Source: Mucidula mucida (lineage: Eukaryota; Basidiomycota; Agaricomycetes; Agaricales; Physalacriaceae). Taken from it: 64,000 bases of DNA. Shown here in pieces: positions 22,119 through 33,048 of the stretch (position 1 is the first letter of the stretch; the number at the start of each line of letters is the position of its first letter). The translations under genes and the position numbers were made by a program. The stretch covers positions 186,001 through 250,000 of the forward strand of contig JADNYV010000008.1 in NCBI GenBank assembly GCA_015501055.1. The letters are read 5' to 3'. Under the pieces are notes generated by a model. That model made no database searches. It was not told where the DNA came from and saw only the letters and a list, made by a program, of their open reading frames with translations.

Positions 22119-24106
22119 ATGTTCGATCTCCTGCCCACAGAAATCATCATTGAAATTCTCTCGCATCTGCCTGTGCGCTCGATAAATGCTCTCTACACTG
22201 TTTCGCATGTCGCTGAAGAATTCATCGATGTCAATGAGTCCGCCATATATCGGAATGCCGCTCTTCATCACGGCTATATTCGATTCAAAGACTCGCTGCT
22301 CTCTGGTCTTACCGAGGTTGAGGGCTGTACACCGAGATCTTTGAGCGGCGTAGATAGCTGGAAAACATTTTGTATGTCTACATTTGCCGCCGCTCTCTAG
22401 TCGCTGATATGCAACAGGCAAACAGAAAATCAAGATAGAATTGGCATGGAAGGGGAAGCGGTCTTCAACTATCAAGGCCTTCTCTCCATCTCCTCTCAAC
22501 TCCGATGATGTGCATCGTATCAAAGTCGACGAGCACGTCGGTATAGTTATTACCTCTTTCAGGGATGGGGGAATTGTTGTCTCTGATCTGGAAGATGGTT
22601 CGCTGTTATGGGCGTTATCTGAGGTGTGCTCCATACTTACTGCACAGTGTCCGTTTTTCTTACTTCCACCAGGATCATGTACCAAGCTACGCCCATGTTG
22701 AGTATGAGAAAGGATTCCTCATCTATAATATGTTTGGCACACGCAAAGAAGTTTGGCGTCTTGTTGAACGTCAGGGAGACCTCACTTCCCCAACGGACAG
22801 TCATCCTGATAGTCGGCAAGAGCGTGCATATGCGCGTGCGAGAATGACATATGCATCGACCTATCCTCGAGGACATTTCTCACCATGGTGTGTCTTGAAC
22901 GTCCCGACGATCACCTCGGCCTTCCGCTTCGTCTATCCTACCCTCTTGACCGCCACAAGGCGCAGGATGTATCTATATCACGTACCAACTGCAAGCCTGG
23001 AAAAGGACATCCTCGTCTCACCAGAGGATCCGGAACTCAATGTCCAAACTCTTCTCTCCTACGTCGAACTCAGCGAGCGGTATATCTTCTTATGTGGGTA
23101 TCCTTCGCTACGCATTCTATCTCGCGCAACAGGCAGAGTCTTGTGGGACATACCCTCCGATCGCGTCACATATTCGAATAACGCGTATGCACTTTCCAAA
23201 ATGGTGCACACGTCCCCAAATTCTACGCTCTGTGTACATGACACGTATGTCAGGCCACCTGTGGGCATTCCGGCGGGAATGCAGCGCATCTACGAACAGT
23301 TCGGTGCTGGTACATCACATTCGGTTCACATCTACTCTTCATCATACTGATCAAAGTTACGGTAGTCCACATCTCCCCGTGCGGACGGCATCTCGTACTC
23401 CTGGGAGCAAGCTCTCGCATACTTGTTTTTCCTTATTTTGAACGCTTACTTCAAGGTTCCCTCACATACGAGGATATAGCTATTGAAGTTGAACTGGGGT
23501 CACGGACCAGAATGTCGCAATACCTGGCGTTCGATGGCACCCGCATAGGCGTCGTGACCGGCACAGGTGTCTACATTATTCACGTTCCTGCACTCGTCGA
23601 TGAGGAGGGCCCACCATCCGTCTGCAGAGTAGTTGCCTTGGATAGACCTCAAGCACTGAATGAAGTATCATGTCTCCAAATGACTGATACTGCGTTGTGG
23701 ATGACCTGGAAGTATCCCCTGAACCCCGAAGATGATTCGGAGCGAGTGGATTTCAACAACTACTTGGATGAACGTCTCGAATACAGTGGTGCGATTGCTT
23801 CGATCTTCGTCTTTGCGTTCCTAACCTCGCCCGCGTCTAGTGTTCACGCCTGAGCACCCAATTGGGGCCATCAATCTTCGTCCTGCCCCCGACCATGGTG
23901 TGCCGTCTTATCTTCGTGGTCTATAATCTGACTTGTTCTAGATCCACTAGTGGAGGTCACTCTAGCGGCGGTCTGCATGATAGACTTTACGGATCTATCA
24001 CCCGGGTCGTGAATTCACTGCATTGCACCACATGAGTGTCGAAGGCGAGAAGATCCAGACGAAGTGCTGGGAGGTGCATGACCAGATAAGTATCGAGGTT
24101 ATTTAG
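22119..24106 (+). CDS. F-box protein with beta-propeller-like C-terminal region
   Basis: Probable substrate adaptor of an SCF ubiquitin ligase. The F-box is at the N-terminus (FDLLPTEIIIEILSHLPVRS, then LYTVSHVAEEFI). The remainder has short beta-rich segments resembling degenerate propeller blades (IKVDEHVGIVITSFRDGGIV, YLFLCG-like repeats, VVHISPCGRHLVLLG, YLAFDGTRIGVVTGTGVYII). Introns fall near 22372-22416, 22622-22670 and 23311-23354 and splice in frame. Near 23815-23835 two single-base losses break the frame before TPEHPIGAINLRPAPDHGVP. After a last intron the protein appears to end with EFTALHHMSVEGEKIQ and a stop at 24104-24106. A shorter end at 23926 is the alternative. The substrate is unknown. 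Confidence 0.68.
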
Positions 24107-24279
24107 GTCTGTATGCGACGATCAGCGTGCCTAGATCTCTTCACTCTATATTATTATAAGTACGTTCGCTCCACCGGGTCTTGCCTCAAAAACTTCGGAA
24201 TCGAAGCGCAGTTTATGCCATTGCTTAACTAGCGGTCACACAGATGCTGCTTTCATGAAGTTACTCTTGCTTGCTGTCC

Positions 24280-25024
24280 ATGCTGAGTCAATCACAAATC
24301 GCCCGATACCTGGACCAGTGCACTGACAACGATGGCGTCGATGAAGTTTTGAGCGCTTATGTGCTCTCGTACGTCCTCATATTCCTCGGTAGTGAACCTA
24401 AATTAAATATACCCCAATTTTACAGAAAATGGTGAACGGGTTGAATTGCGCGCAAGTCTTGTACAAGCTACATCTCCTCTGCTGCTATTTACAAGTAACG
24501 TACGTTGCTACACATTGGACACCCTACACTCCATCTTGACTGTCTCCTTCCTTCAGCAATCGCGGTCATATCCTGCGACTAGGACAGGAAGGCTTCAAAG
24601 CCATATGCATTGAGCTCTCTCTTGGAGGCGAGCGCATCGGGAGAAGTCCAGGCAAGTTGAAGTTCTCGCACATACCTTTCCTTCCTCCCGACCTTCAGTA
24701 TATGGCAGCCGTGACAAAAGCGGGAATCGCAGTCTGGAACGAACTCCGCAGGAACAAGAAGTTTCGCCTGGGACACTCCATGACGACTCGACGTACGGCG
24801 GCCCAGGATGCGTCCCCACCTTGCTCACGCAGGCCCAGGCGGAGGAATTCCGGCGCTCGACAGTGACCGCAGCGCGTCCCGAGTGGGTGGAGCGCTACTA
24901 CTCTGCGCGTCTGGAGAACCTCGACGCCGTGGCGTTCGCGCTCCCAGTGTACACACGCGCGGAGCTTCCGGCGTACGACGGCGATGGGGAGCGGGATCTT
25001 AGTGGAGCGGCAGCTTCTGGCTGA
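24280..25024 (+). CDS. Unrecognised small family, copy A
   Basis: First of three related genes in the window (with 28010-28773 and 48450-49200). Family order: LSQSQIARYLDQCTD at the N-terminus, a short Cys-rich exon (NCAQVLYKLHLLCCYLQ), then RGHILRLGQEGFKAI...GGERIG, a short linker, GIAVWNELRR, TYGGPGCVPTLLTQAQAEEF, RPEWVERYYSARLENLDAVA and a variable acidic tail. No signal peptide or membrane segment is seen; the expected length is about 220 residues. Three introns lie at the same places as in the other copies. Two one-base losses (at the exon 2 acceptor near 24425 and near 24782) break the frame here, and the third intron would use a GC donor. The 3' half is much more GC-rich than its surroundings. 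No function can be named. Confidence 0.6.
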
Positions 25025-25735
25025 CTTTACGACGAAGTACTATTAGGATGTTCATTGTTATCCCGGAGAAGCTTTTCTAGATGCTCTTTACTATACTTGC
25101 TTCATAGAAACGATTGATGGCGATAGGCAAGAGTTAGTGCCTCACACTGCGTAGTAGTACATGCGGAGAAGGAACTTCTACGCTATCAGACCATCACGAC
25201 TACGACAGGCAGGCTTCATTCTGGTGTTTACCGTGCTTCGAGGCGCTTTGGAGTTTCCGGTATCACTTTGCCTGGCGGCTCGGAACTACTCCAAATCATT
25301 GGTAATCTGGCTAGGATATGGTGGGAGCTGGGGCAAGTGAGAAGGCTCTAAACTCCACCGCGATATCTAATGCTACATCGCTTCGAAAGTATGTATTTCT
25401 GTCGCTAATCCGGCCTAGATGCAGCTGAATAGACTGTACTTAGTAATTGACGACTTCCCAGAACTAAATATGAATGCAATCTATCATGTACATAGTACCA
25501 GATTAGCGTATTGTGGCGCATGACGATTTGTTGGGTCGAGATACCTCGAAACTGCAATATTTAGCCTGAACTGAGTTGCGTTGATATGGTACCTAAGCCT
25601 AACGATAACACTAACAGTAGTCTGGAAATACAAAACTTGACGTTGATACACTGGCTGTAAATAAGTAAAGACAAAAAAATCATGCAAATGCGGGAAAGCA
25701 AGGTATAGTACTTCGTGAGCGATAGTGATTGTAGT
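25025..25735. other. Convergent 3' intergenic region
   Basis: 711 bp between the copy A stop and the DCP1 stop, which face each other. It is AT-rich towards the right. I see no gene, repeat or element in it. Confidence 0.45.
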
Positions 25736-27923
25736 CTAGTGCGTGCGTGCGAGGTAGTCCTTCCAGAGGCTGTCCACAAATGTCTTGTCCGTCTGAAGGA
25801 ACCAGTTAGTATGCTGCCACAGTAAAGTAGAAAAGTGCGCGTACATGAATCAAATTCAACACCTCTCGGACAAAATCGTTCTTCTCAATAAGTGCTGGAG
25901 AAGAAATGGAATCGAGAATACTTTCCCTGACAGCAACGGGATCCAACCTCGATGCGGGATGAGTATTTCCGTTCATATGAGCCTTGCCTGTTCCATTAAC
26001 ATGCGGCCTGGCAGTAGAGGGTGTCGTCGTCGTCGAGTGTATCGCAGCTGGAGTTACAGGAACAGACGCCGGCACTATTGCCTCAGGCAAATCCCAACTC
26101 TTCTCAATCTCCGCCCTCTCCTTCGCATCTCGCTTCTTCCTGTTCTTTTTCCCTCCCTTGTTCTTCTCTTTCCTACCAAGTTCACTGCCACTGGCGCTGG
26201 CGCTATCATCCGCTGTACGTCGCCTGGCACGAACCTCTTCGCGTCGGAACTTGTCCGAATCACTAAGAGCGCTTGTATCCCTGAAATCAAGCTGTACAAG
26301 TTCCTCCTCATCCTCGTCAATCGGGGCGCGGGGATAGGGCCACAATTGGGAGTCGGCATCATCAAAGGGAACGAGACGGCGACCGTTGCTCTTCTCGTTG
26401 AGAGGCACGAGCAGGGCCTGAGGAGGTGACGGTCGCACGGTGGATTCTATCGTCGGCGGTAAAGGGATGTAGGAGAGCGACGAACCGGGCGCGCGCGGCG
26501 TCACATCTCCATTAACAGGCGCAGGATCTATGAGACCAAGGGTCTCGCTAACGAACTCGCGGCTCATGAGCGGGCGTCCGGCACTGGCGCCAGCGGCGTC
26601 TGGCTCTGCTTCAAAGTCAAACACTGTGCTAGACTCAGAACACATCTCGGAGTCGTCTACTGGCGAGCTCGAAGCTGAGTTGGTAGATGATGAACGTGAG
26701 GAGGGAAGGCCGAGGAGGTTGTAGATGACGTCTTGATTCAGTATCTGAGGAAGAGTATTTGTGGACGGCTTCGGAGAGTGAATTATAGGTTCTGCTTGTG
26801 CAGGCGGTTGTAAGCCAGATGGAACAGCGGAAGCGAAGATGGAATCAAGAAGAGGTATGCCAGTTTTTGGCGTTTGAGGAGGCGGAGTAGGTTTGGAAAT
26901 GCCGTTAACGTTGGGAGTCTTGCCTATGGTGGCGAATAGAGTCTCGACGGTCATGGCCATTCGTGACGGCGTCTGCTGTACATTAACAGAAGAGTTGAGT
27001 TTGGCGACAAGTTGATTGAACTCGGGTGTAGAGCCATTATGTGCATGAGATGAAGCAGAAGGCCTGATAGCTGTAATCTAGGTCAGCATTCATCAGTGCA
27101 ATGAAGACGGAACATACTGTTAGCTGTGCTATGCGGTACAGTAGGTGATGCAGGTGTCGTGCGCAAATGCGGATTAGGTGGGGGTGGTCGACCAGGACCA
27201 TATCTATACTCCTCCGGATACCGTTCATTCTTCCTGATATATGAATGCAGCCGGCGCATGACATCGCATAAGGGCTCGCGGGCATCAGAAGCAAAGACCC
27301 AGAGACCGACTGTCTTGTAGCTGCTCTCAGCCTCTTTCTCAAGTTTAGTGGGACCCGGACTAGGGAGACGGTAGGCATCGTCGAACGGAGGCGGGGCCTC
27401 GAGAGGATGCTGTTCATGGATCGCGGCCAGCCGTCGACGAGTGAAGTCTGGATACGACCGAAGCATAACATAGCCGCCGACTTCGCCTATGTCGTCATCA
27501 GGCTGCATTCGTTGGATGTAGTCGTCCATGCCCTGGCGGTTCAGAACATAGAATCCATACGGAGGATATTCGTTTCTGACATCCATTCAAGTTATCGGGG
27601 ATTCGGGCAAGGGTCCGGACGAACCTTTCATACAAGAACATGGAGCCCTCGTAGCCGAGTTTTTCCCATTTATTTGTGTTGATGTTGAAATGGTAGACGC
27701 AGACGTGACTGAATTGGTCAAAGATGGTCGTTATTGACGGGTCGCGACGTCGCAGGACCTTGAGATTGTGGTCGTATCGAGAAGTTGGGGACATGCCAAA
27801 ATCGGGCTTCTGGTTGGGCGGCAGCGGTCCTGTCGACACTGGGCGCGACGTCTTGGGTGGCCTGGATTTAGAATTGCCATTTTGGGATGTGCTCGTTTGG
27901 GACGGCGCTCGTTGGGGCGGCAT
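25736..27923 (-). CDS. DCP1: mRNA-decapping enzyme subunit Dcp1
   Basis: Activator of the Dcp2 decapping enzyme in P-bodies. After a short Pro/Ser-rich start, the EVH1-like domain is clear across two exons: FDQFSHVCVYHFNINTNKW, KLGYEGSMFLYER, then after a short intron NEYPPYGFYVLNRQGMDDYI, YVMLRSYPDFTRRRLAAI, KTVGLWVFASDAREPLCDVM and RLHSYIRKNERYPEE. A long disordered tail follows, rich in Pro, Ser and acidic blocks, with a lysine-rich patch (KEKNKGGKKNRKKR). A short C-terminal helix (FVREVLNLIH, intron, TDKTFVDSLWKDYL) resembles the Dcp1 trimerisation segment. All three introns (about 27592, 27105 and 25820) splice in frame and no lesion is seen. The divergent copy B of the small family starts 86 bp away. 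Confidence 0.9.
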
Positions 27924-28009
27924 GGTGGTGGGCAGGAGGAGGTGGAAGAGAACAATGTCGTGACGGACAAAAAGGGGAGGTGTGTCACAATGCATCGATC
28001 GCTTCGATC

Positions 28010-28773
28010 ATGTTCAACCAGCCTAGATCGTCCGTTACTTTGACCAGTGTACCGACGATGCTGGGATATGCGAAGTCCTAAGCGCGTATGCAATTTGGTG
28101 CGCAATATTTTGCCAGATGAAAGCTTCTTTGCACTGATAGGGCATACAGCAGATTCCTCAATGGCTCGGATTGTGCAGGGGTTCTTCGCAAGATTCATTA
28201 TCTGTGCTGTTACCTCAGAGTGACGTGGGTCTGTTGGATTGGTTATTGACTTGTTCTCATTTCATCAGGGGACGCGGCCATATCATTCGAACTGGCGAAA
28301 CTGCCTTCAAAGCTATAAGTTTTGAGGCTGCATTGGGCAGCGCGCGAATTGGAGATACGCCAGGTCATATCACGCGTCGACGAGTGTGAAAAGTTGCCAC
28401 TAAACCCGGCCTTCGAGTGTGGAATATCCTACGTCAGTCCGTAAGCAAGAAAAGACGCTCTCAGCCAGCCACAGAACAGACCTATGGCGGCCCTAGAACT
28501 TTGCTCTCCTTCTTGACGGCTAGACAACTTTCTCAACTCCGTCGTGTGATGGATGAATCTGCTCTTCGTCCAGCTTGGCTCGAGCAGTACCATTCTAAAC
28601 GATGTGGCATCATGGATGCCATTGCCTTTTCGCTTCCTGACTATGACAGTAGAATCGACACTCTACCGCTATACACTAGCACTGAAATCATCCAGGGCTT
28701 GCAGTCGGTCGAACGGTTGATTGAAGATACCGTGACGCGTATCGAGCAGGAGGTATCCGAAGGGTTCATGTAA
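28010..28773 (+). CDS. Unrecognised small family, copy B
   Basis: Second paralogue of the 24280-25024 family. Exon 1 starts at the ATG at 28010 and, after a one-base loss near 28025, reads IVRYFDQCTDDAGICEVLSA. Exon 2 reads RFLNGSDCAGVLRKIHYLCC. Exon 3 reads GRGHIIRTGETAFKAISFEA. After an apparent 30 nt gap comes the last exon with RVWNILRQS, TYGGPRTLLSFLTARQLSQL, RPAWLEQYHSKRCGIMDAIA, FSLPDYDSRIDTLPLYTSTE and a C-terminal amphipathic stretch (IIQGLQSVERLIEDTVTRIE). Intron positions match copies A and C. Apart from the N-terminal frame loss it looks functional. It is closer to copy C than to A. Confidence 0.62.
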
Positions 28774-29061
28774 TATTATTATATAAGGGAATTAGCTCTA
28801 TCTTTCAAGTGTCGTACAGTAATGTCGCAATGTTTTATATGTTTTCACTACTTGAACTACACTAGACCCTTCTTTCTTGACGACTTCCAGCAAACTTCCA
28901 GCTTGAACTTCAGCCAAGAGCTTCAAGCGGGACACGGCCCGGTGTTCCCGATAAACGCTTTAGGCTTCGACCACTCTTCACTTCACTTCCATCTGACGTC
29001 TACAAACCATCTCGCCATCCTCTATCCACTCCGTCAACTTTAAAACTTTAGGAATCCGAAA

Positions 29062-30700
29062 ATGCCTCGTGATCTACCAGGTCTTTACTGGGATGAAGAG
29101 CGAAATCGGTACTTTCCAATCTCAGCCAAGCCCGCCAACGCGCCGATGGCGGCTACGCCTGTCCCTGCAGCGCCGCACAGCAAAAGAATGAAAGAGGAAT
29201 CCAAGGCTGAGGAATTGTCATGCAGGAGAAGGAGAAAGATTCCGCAGCTGGTCAACACTTTGCGCAACTCGTCGTTGTCTTTCGCTGAAAGTAGTCGCGT
29301 CAGACAGTGTGTTCAAAAGAGTTTATCTGCAATTTTTTAGCATTGAATATCTCCCTTCTCAGCGATCTATGGTGTTCCAAAGTCCAATCAACGTCTCTTG
29401 TACATTCTGTCCGCACCCCAGTTTTTGGAAGCATAACTGCTATAAGCGTACGAATTCTACTGCATAATGTCGCGTCCCTTATCTTCCCGCTCAAGTGTTC
29501 TCATTATAATGGACGGACCTACCGCCTTATTGGGGATGATCGAGGCTGGTTGTACAACTTCGATAATGAGACTGGGGCTTGGACTGCCCAATTGAATCTA
29601 CACCCTTTGTGTCGGGTATGGTATATTTCTGTTGCCCGCGAGTCCGGCACTCATGAAAACTTATAGGTATCCTCGATTTCTACTTGTGGTGAGATTAGTG
29701 TGTGAGGTCTTCCTTCTACGTCCTAATCGTTATGTGTGTGACTCTGTACCTAGCGCAACCTGCTTTGGCCCAAAATCCAAGCTTGTCGTGCAGAATAACG
29801 AGACACCAGAGTGAGCGGGATCCCACTTGGTCTAAATCAGGATTCTCAAGCGGTTTTAGACGTACCACGCTCTTGACGTTTAATCGCGTACATGATATCT
29901 GGACCAGTCACCTACAAGACCGATGTCTTGTCCTCGGTAGGCCATCTTAGGTTTTCGTTATACAAGTTCTGACACTGCTTGATAGGCGCCGACAAGAAGG
30001 CAGTCTTGATTAGAGATATTGAAATGCAAGCAGTCGAAATGCTTGACACGCAAAGTGATGTCTTTGCCGTCAGCCAGACTCAAGTAAGATGCACCTATGA
30101 GCGCTATGGACTTGAAGCCGACGCTGACCATTGTTCAGAATCTTGTCTATGCCGGCTCTCGCAATGGCTCAATCACACGCTTTGATACGCGTACGAGAGG
30201 ACTGCAAGCCCTCTTTGAAAACAGATTTCCTGCCAAGCGCAGTTCGGTGGTTCATCTGTATAGCACAGATACGAAATTGGTTGTGAGCCAGATGAATGGA
30301 TTGGTAAATTCACGGACTTGTTCTTGCATTGGCTAACATCCGTTTAGCTGTGCAGCTTTGACCTCCGATTCGCCAGAGCGACAACACCCAGTATGATCTT
30401 TGACGGACATGTGAACTCAATAACGCAGAGATTGGTGCGTGTATCGCATCATGCATTGGGATTCATTGGTAGTTGACGACCATGTATGAAGGGCGTTGCC
30501 ATTGATTTTGCCAATGATATTTTGTTCGCATCTGGCGAAGATGGAGTTATCCGGGGTTGGTCAACAAGGACGGGCTTCCAGACGTTTGCCCATGACGCCG
30601 CTCCATTGCAGCGCTACAGATAACATACGAGCCCGACGGTGTATGTCTCTGGGCCGGTAAAGACAAGACAATGTACCAGTTGTTTGTAGGCCAGCAATGA
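29062..30700 (+). CDS. WD-repeat protein, DCAF4-like
   Basis: Probable CUL4-DDB1 ubiquitin-ligase substrate receptor. The start PRDLPGLYWDEERNRYFPIS matches the N-terminal signature of DCAF4 (WDR21) proteins, and the following region is basic and disordered. Later exons carry WD-like blades: YRLIGDDRGWLYNFDNETGA, NLVYAGSRNGSITRFDTRTR, VVSQMNGL with CSFDLRFAR, then IDFANDILFASGEDGVIRGW and CLWAGKDKTMYQLFVGQQ at the end. Several short introns are present. Single-base losses near 29812 and 29870, and a frame change near 30610, interrupt otherwise sensible coding. The 249 bp between copy B's last exon and the ATG contain an ORF without recognisable content, probably 5' UTR. Substrates are unknown; the family assignment rests mainly on the N-terminus. 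Confidence 0.65.
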
Positions 30701-30811
30701 TATAAATAGAGCCACCGCCTGGAACCTTTGATCGCGATGAAAAAGGAAATAGCGCAGTCCTGATTTTCCCACCACCAACACATCGTTTCCGCTTTACTTC
30801 CATGAACCACG

Positions 30812-32479
30812 ATGTCTGCTCGACATTCCACTACTTCGTCGGGCGAGTCGTCACCGTCGCTTTGTGCGCTTGATTCCTCGTCGCATCTCATCCTCGTACA
30901 CGACGACGACGATGATAGCTCCCCCTTGGATTTTAGCCTTGATGACGACGACGACGACGACGCGGTATTCGATATCGGTCGGCCGTATGTGCTGCCTTTG
31001 GGACCAGCACTTGTCCTGCTCTATCTTCTGTCACCTTTCCTGAAGCTCGGTGCTCTGCTTCTCCCTCACACGAAAGTTCCGCTCAAATTCGGACTTCCGG
31101 CATTTTTCCTGTTCGCGGTGCTTGCTGCGTTTACGCGGCGCATCTGGTACATGCTCTCGCGATACCTACGTAAGAGCGATCTGGAGGACGTTGTGCTTGA
31201 GGTGTTCGCCAAGGGACGAGGAAAGGAAACAGCTAGGGCGGTGTTGAGAACAATTGTTCGCGGAGGCACCGGCGGTCTCAGAGTGCTGCTTGCATCTCTG
31301 TATCTTCGGGGTACGTTTCATCAAGCCATCCAAATGCAATGTACTTACTTGAGGCGCAGACTCAATCGAGGTCCTTGTGCCATTATTTCACTCTGATTTG
31401 GTCCTGGCCCCCGATATTATCCTTACCTTCATATTTGCTGTCGCCCTCTTCCCACTGTCACTTGGCCAATCCCTAGGCTCCAAGAGGACCATATATTGCA
31501 CCGGGTTTTCCGTCTTCTCCTTCGTGTTGTGGCTTGCCCTCGTATCCATCGCTCATGCCAAGGGCACCTTGAAGGGCTGGTCTTCATCCGGGGCTTTGTG
31601 GCAAGGAATTAGTAAGTTGCCGTTTCTTCATATTTGTAACTAGAACTCAGCGGTTTCTAGGTACCATCGCTTTTACATTTACGTCGTCAACCACACTCCC
31701 TCTGTATGCTTCTTTGAAAGCAAGCCTACCAACCGCCGTCACGACAGCTAAAAGCTCCAAATCACACTCCTTCATGATCTTGTCTATCATCTCTGTAGTT
31801 CTAGCCGTCATCCTAATTTTGCCGCTGATGTTCTTCTCCGCGTTCCCTAACCGCCCTCGTGTCGTAAGTTTACGCCTTGTTAGTGAAACCATGGCTGGGC
31901 TAACTAGTTGTAGCAGGATCTCACCATGTATCCGTTGGAGCCGTTCATTGCTTCGATGAATGCGTTGACCCTTCTCCTCGGTATACCGTCGGTTTTAGTC
32001 ACATCACCTTCACTTCCTATCCCAGAACGAGTGCGCCTGTCCACAACTATTCCTCTATCTAGGCTCGGTATATTTATCCTTGTTCTTGTATTTGCTCTTC
32101 TTCCCCGCGTCATATTCGCTGTTATCTGCGACATTGTACTTGTGTGCGCTCTTCTGAGTACATACTTCTTGCCAGGTAAGTTGTATTTCATTTCTTGGAA
32201 GCTTCTCGTTGATGTCAGCGTCCAGCATTGGTGCACATAACCGCCCACTATCTAAAGCGGCCCCTGTCGATCATAATGCCTCCGTCGACGCCCAATCCAT
32301 ATGCTCAGACTTCGTCTCCAACTACACACGACGAGCTCTTGCAGCGAAAAGAGCGCGCTTTGCAGCGCAAGCAGCTCAAGAAGCGGATAATCTGGGATCT
32401 GGGTGTCTGGTTCTTGCTGTTACCCGTTGGTTGCGGAGGTGGGGCCTGGGCGATTGGACATCTTGCTGGCAAGTGGTAG
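30812..32479 (+). CDS. Polytopic membrane protein, amino-acid permease-like (AAAP/SLC38 type)
   Basis: The acidic cytosolic N-terminus (DDDDDSS and a run of seven Asp) is followed by about ten hydrophobic segments: VLPLGPALVLLYLLSPFLKL, FGLPAFFLFAVLAAF, LAPDIILTFIFAVALFPLSL, FSVFSFVLWLALVSIAHA, the polar-hydrophobic AFTFTSSTTLPLYASLK, FMILSIISVVLAVILILPLM, LTLLLGIPSVLV and LGIFILVLVFALLPRVIFAV. The PLYASLK element after an aromatic helix resembles the central signature of AAAP transporters. The C-terminal tail is basic and ends with one more hydrophobic helix (FLLLPVGCGGGAWAIGHLAG). Introns are near 31310, 31611, 31865 and 32176. A vacuolar AVT-like role is possible, but neither substrate nor location can be read from sequence. 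The start lies 111 bp after the WD gene stop. Confidence 0.6.
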
Positions 32480-33048
32480 AACGTATTTGGGCTCTTCTCC
32501 TTCTCGTCTCTCGACTTTCCAGGGACTATATTGTTATACATCTACGTGTAGTTGTACCCTTCTGCGGCATGTGCAGAGACACTCGCTTTGTAACACGAAA
32601 CCGGCGATCGCTCAGCCAGTTTGTCATCTGTCCCAGAAACCGCCCACGTCCGCGAAGTTGAATCAAATCTGGGAGCCCACGGAGAAGAATGAGTCGTAGG
32701 ATGCCCAAATCCGACGGGCATGTGTTCTAGAGCTTTTTCTCAAGTCTGTTTATCCCCTTTTCCGAGGCCCGGGGTGGCGGTGGGTAAACTTCATTGATCA
32801 AGCCAGGATCAAGCTCTGTGCTTACTACTCTCAGCGGTACCGAGACATATAGCCCGCCTTCCAAGTTCCTATGGGCAGGACGAGCTGATGCTGACAGTGA
32901 GATCCGACCTCTAGGGGGATGTCCTAATGAAATTCATAGCGAAGGGGTGATGTCATGTATCGGTCTGAAAGAATGCACGGTTATATAAGGATGCAAAGAT
33001 CTGGGGTACCCGTTGAACATACGAAACCCCTTCGTTTTACCTGCCAGA
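32480..33048. other. Intergenic region upstream of egt1
   Basis: 569 bp holding the 3' UTR of the membrane-protein gene and the egt1 promoter, which has a TATA-like box at its right end. No other gene is seen. Confidence 0.45.
32982..32988 (+). promoter_or_regulatory. TATA-like box of egt1
   Basis: TATATAA occurs about 60 bp before the egt1 ATG in an otherwise mixed-composition sequence. The spacing is suitable for a short 5' UTR. It is a motif match only. Confidence 0.45.

Noticed and set aside
28822..29043. 73-codon ORF upstream of the DCAF4-like gene
   Set aside because: It ends just before the well-supported ATG and has no recognisable content; more likely 5' UTR.
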